Positions 4,835 to 6,070 of a stretch of 6,070 bases of DNA are shown here, piece by piece; within the stretch, counting starts at the first letter, position 1, and each line of letters opens with the position of its first letter. Origin of the DNA: Lachnospiraceae bacterium UBA1748 (lineage in GTDB: Bacteria > Bacillota > Clostridia > Lachnospirales > Lachnospiraceae). The stretch covers positions 8,665 to 14,734 of the forward strand of contig DCHQ01000092.1 of assembly GCA_002314855.1 (NCBI GenBank), written 5' to 3'. The notes under the pieces are model-generated. The model made no database searches. It saw only the letters and a program-made list of their open reading frames with translations, and was not told the origin of the DNA. The translations under genes were made by a program, and so were the position numbers.

Positions 4835-5242
4835 TTAATACTCGTCCGGCGTACTGAAAATTACACGGTCTGCTTCTTTTGTAATCCAAAACTTTTTTCT
4901 TTTATAAGTAAACACATGCATGTATGGAGCAAGAAAATCAGGGCCAGGATATTTTTCAAATATCTTTGTAAATGAAAAATATGCTATCCAGAGTCCAGAT
5001 ATCATATTATCTTTAAATATATCCGTATAACCTTTTGTAAAGTAGATATTATTTTTTACATCCCTCCAACTTTCAGGTATATCATCCTCTGTCGCCTCAG
5101 GCCTATATTTAAGTGGCGTTATCATATTCTGATATACCTGAAGGGATTCCTCTTCAATGCTTGGTACTATTGTTTTTAAGAAAAGGTCCGCAACCAAGGG
5201 TACCGGCTCTTCCTTCATTTCTTCATATAGGATTCTTACCAT
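4835..5242 (-). CDS. Conserved-looking hypothetical protein, third gene of the GIY-YIG operon
   Basis: Protein of 135 residues that I do not recognise. The N-terminal half is acidic and probably helical (MVRILYEEMKEEPVPLVADL and following), with W59 in DIPESWRDV (54-62). The middle ISGLWIAYFSFTKIF (81-95) is hydrophobic and aromatic but too short and mixed to call a membrane segment. The end (HVFTYKRKKFWITKEADRVIF, 109-129) looks like two basic beta strands, finishing TPDEY. No signal peptide is seen. The start at 5242 is supported by AGGAGG at 5251-5256, 8 nt upstream, in the 23-bp gap after the preceding gene, so the three genes form one operon ending at the terminator 4759-4788. A role alongside the GIY-YIG protein is inference from position only. 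Confidence 0.75.
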   Translation of the reverse strand: MVRILYEEMKEEPVPLVADLFLKTIVPSIEEESLQVYQNMITPLKYRPEATEDDIPESWRDVKNNIYFTKGYTDIFKDNMISGLWIAYFSFTKIFEKYPGPDFLAPYMHVFTYKRKKFWITKEADRVIFSTPDEY

Positions 5243-5265
5243 AAATGATTCCTCCTAAATATTGT

Positions 5266-5466
5266 TTACATCATAATTGCAACAAGTCCAATTAGACAAT
5301 CAATAATAAACAATAAAATTATATAATCGCGTTTCTTCTTCAATCTAACTTCAGTGTAAAGAAACCAGTCTTGCTGCTGCAGCTCTTTATGTACAGCAGC
5401 TAACCGTTCCTCTTCAATTTCTTTCTTTGCATTTTTAAAGCTAATAATGTTGTTTGTCATCACCAT
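5266..5466 (-). CDS. Small tail-anchored membrane protein, unknown function
   Basis: Protein of 66 residues. The N-terminal part is charged and helical (FKNAKKEIEEERLAAVHKEL, 10-29). A basic patch RLKKKRD (41-47) comes just before one C-terminal hydrophobic segment (48-66, YIILLFIIDC to the end). This layout predicts a tail-anchored protein with its soluble part in the cytosol. Its ATG overlaps the TAA of the GIY-YIG gene by one base (TAATG), a sign of translational coupling; no good ribosome site is seen, and the third codon (ATG at 5460) is an alternative start. Size and topology resemble small operon partners such as immunity proteins, holins or localisation factors, but no family is recognised. 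Confidence 0.7.
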   Translation of the reverse strand: MVMTNNIISFKNAKKEIEEERLAAVHKELQQQDWFLYTEVRLKKKRDYIILLFIIDCLIGLVAIMM

Positions 5467-6011
5467 TAGCTAGCTTTTTCAATCTCTGCTACTCTGTCTT
5501 CAAAAGCCTTTTTACGCTGTTCCTCCCATGGATAAATACAAAGGTCATTTCTCTTATATCCATATTTTGAGGGATAGAGCTTGTATTTTCCCTCCTGAGA
5601 GTCCTGAAGTAATGGATGCTTTTCAGCTATATACTTAGATTCCAATTCAAGTCTTTTAGTATGGCTTTTTTCCTCACAAAGAAGCTTTATCTGAATCTTC
5701 CAGTCTGAATTATCATCATCTTCAAGCCCTGTCCAATAAGTGTAGTAATTTCCGCCCATCCACCTTTTAAGATGCTGCAGGATACGCTCGTATACATCCG
5801 ATGCCACGTAATCCGGTGCAGTAGGATTATCTCCGGCCTGCCCAATATATGAGCTCAACTCCATACCACTCTTCACATTATAATATGAAAATTCATATAC
5901 TCCCTCAACGTATCCGTTACCTGTAAGAATTCCCTCAGGATCGATCACTCTGGCCCTGAGTATTCTCTGCGCACCATTAGTGTTTTTCCAATCTTCATAG
6001 TACTTCTGCAT
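5466..6011 (-). CDS. GIY-YIG nuclease-like protein
   Basis: Protein of 181 residues; I assign the GIY-YIG fold by motif. G37-V38-Y39 stands for GIY and Y55-I56-G57 (SYIGQAGD) for YIG, 15 residues apart, a little longer than usual. R76 in YERILQHLKRW (74-84) matches the conserved arginine helix, with H80 one turn on. E124 in LESKYIAEKHPLL (123-135) matches the metal-binding glutamate: I128 at +4 and P133 at +9 are spaced as in the family, with Q136 where N is common. The C-terminus (154-181) is charged. Family members cut DNA (UvrC, SLX1, homing and restriction enzymes). No extra DNA-binding domain is visible, so the target is unknown. The start at 6011 has AGGAGG 8 nt upstream. It leads a three-gene operon with the small membrane protein and the 135-residue protein. 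Confidence 0.8.
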   Translation of the reverse strand: MQKYYEDWKNTNGAQRILRARVIDPEGILTGNGYVEGVYEFSYYNVKSGMELSSYIGQAGDNPTAPDYVASDVYERILQHLKRWMGGNYYTYWTGLEDDDNSDWKIQIKLLCEEKSHTKRLELESKYIAEKHPLLQDSQEGKYKLYPSKYGYKRNDLCIYPWEEQRKKAFEDRVAEIEKAS

Positions 6012-6019
6012 GATTAGTT

Positions 6020-6025
6020 CCTCCT
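6020..6025 (-). promoter_or_regulatory. Ribosome binding site of the GIY-YIG gene
   Basis: AGGAGG on the minus strand, 8 nt before the ATG at 6011. The 45 bp beyond it to the window edge are AT-rich, with TATA-like strings but no complete promoter that I can support. Confidence 0.85.
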
Positions 6026-6070
6026 TATAATACCTTATATAATGTAGCTCTATTAATGCTCTTCTTAATT

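Overview
This window looks like a chromosomal segment of a low-GC anaerobic Firmicute, most likely a Lachnospiraceae member (Butyrivibrio, Pseudobutyrivibrio or Roseburia type). The signs are AT-rich intergenic DNA, strong AGGAGG ribosome binding sites, TTGnnn/TATAAT promoter elements, a short anaerobe-type ThiC behind a TPP riboswitch, and a ThiN-type thiamine pyrophosphokinase. The taxonomic placement is inference from style and recalled family resemblance, not from a search.

Left part, plus strand (1-1293). The 3' end of an unidentified gene (2-241) is closed by a clean intrinsic terminator (274-330). A single-gene unit follows (349-1197). It encodes a 282-residue protein with a PD-(D/E)XK-like nuclease core (E52, D80, E89-x-Q91) and a C-terminal winged-helix-like segment. 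Its start is non-ATG, and a perfect TATAAT and a perfect 22-bp palindrome lie at its 5' end. It is closed by a very long hairpin (1223-1293) that can terminate transcription from both sides.

Middle part, minus strand (1299-3630): thiamine biosynthesis. In transcription order there is a promoter (3603-3630), a TPP riboswitch aptamer (about 3482-3567), an intrinsic terminator acting as expression platform (3428-3467), thiC (3374 to 2064), a weaker hairpin terminator (2009-2045) and thiN (1979 to 1299). ThiC makes the HMP-P pyrimidine of thiamine. ThiN turns thiamine into TPP, which is also the ligand that shuts the riboswitch. Other thiamine genes are not in the window.

Upstream on the minus strand are a 79-residue single-pass membrane protein of unknown function (3647-3886) and a complete low-molecular-weight protein tyrosine phosphatase (3953-4408). 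The 426-bp gene-free stretch from 4409 to 4834 is the structurally richest non-coding part. It holds two distinct repeat arrays. One is a set of TGCC/GGCA half-sites exactly 10 bp apart arranged as a large inverted repeat (4436-4557). The other is six copies of a GG(G/T)TTCA half-site in both orientations (4613-4694). An intrinsic terminator (4759-4788) follows.

Right part, minus strand (4835-6011): a compact three-gene operon. Its first gene encodes a GIY-YIG nuclease-like protein with all the key residues visible. The second is a 66-residue tail-anchored small protein whose ATG overlaps the preceding stop. The third is a 135-residue protein I do not recognise. This operon and the repeat arrays downstream of it are the best candidates for something undescribed, but nothing in the sequence alone proves a defence, toxin or mobile function.
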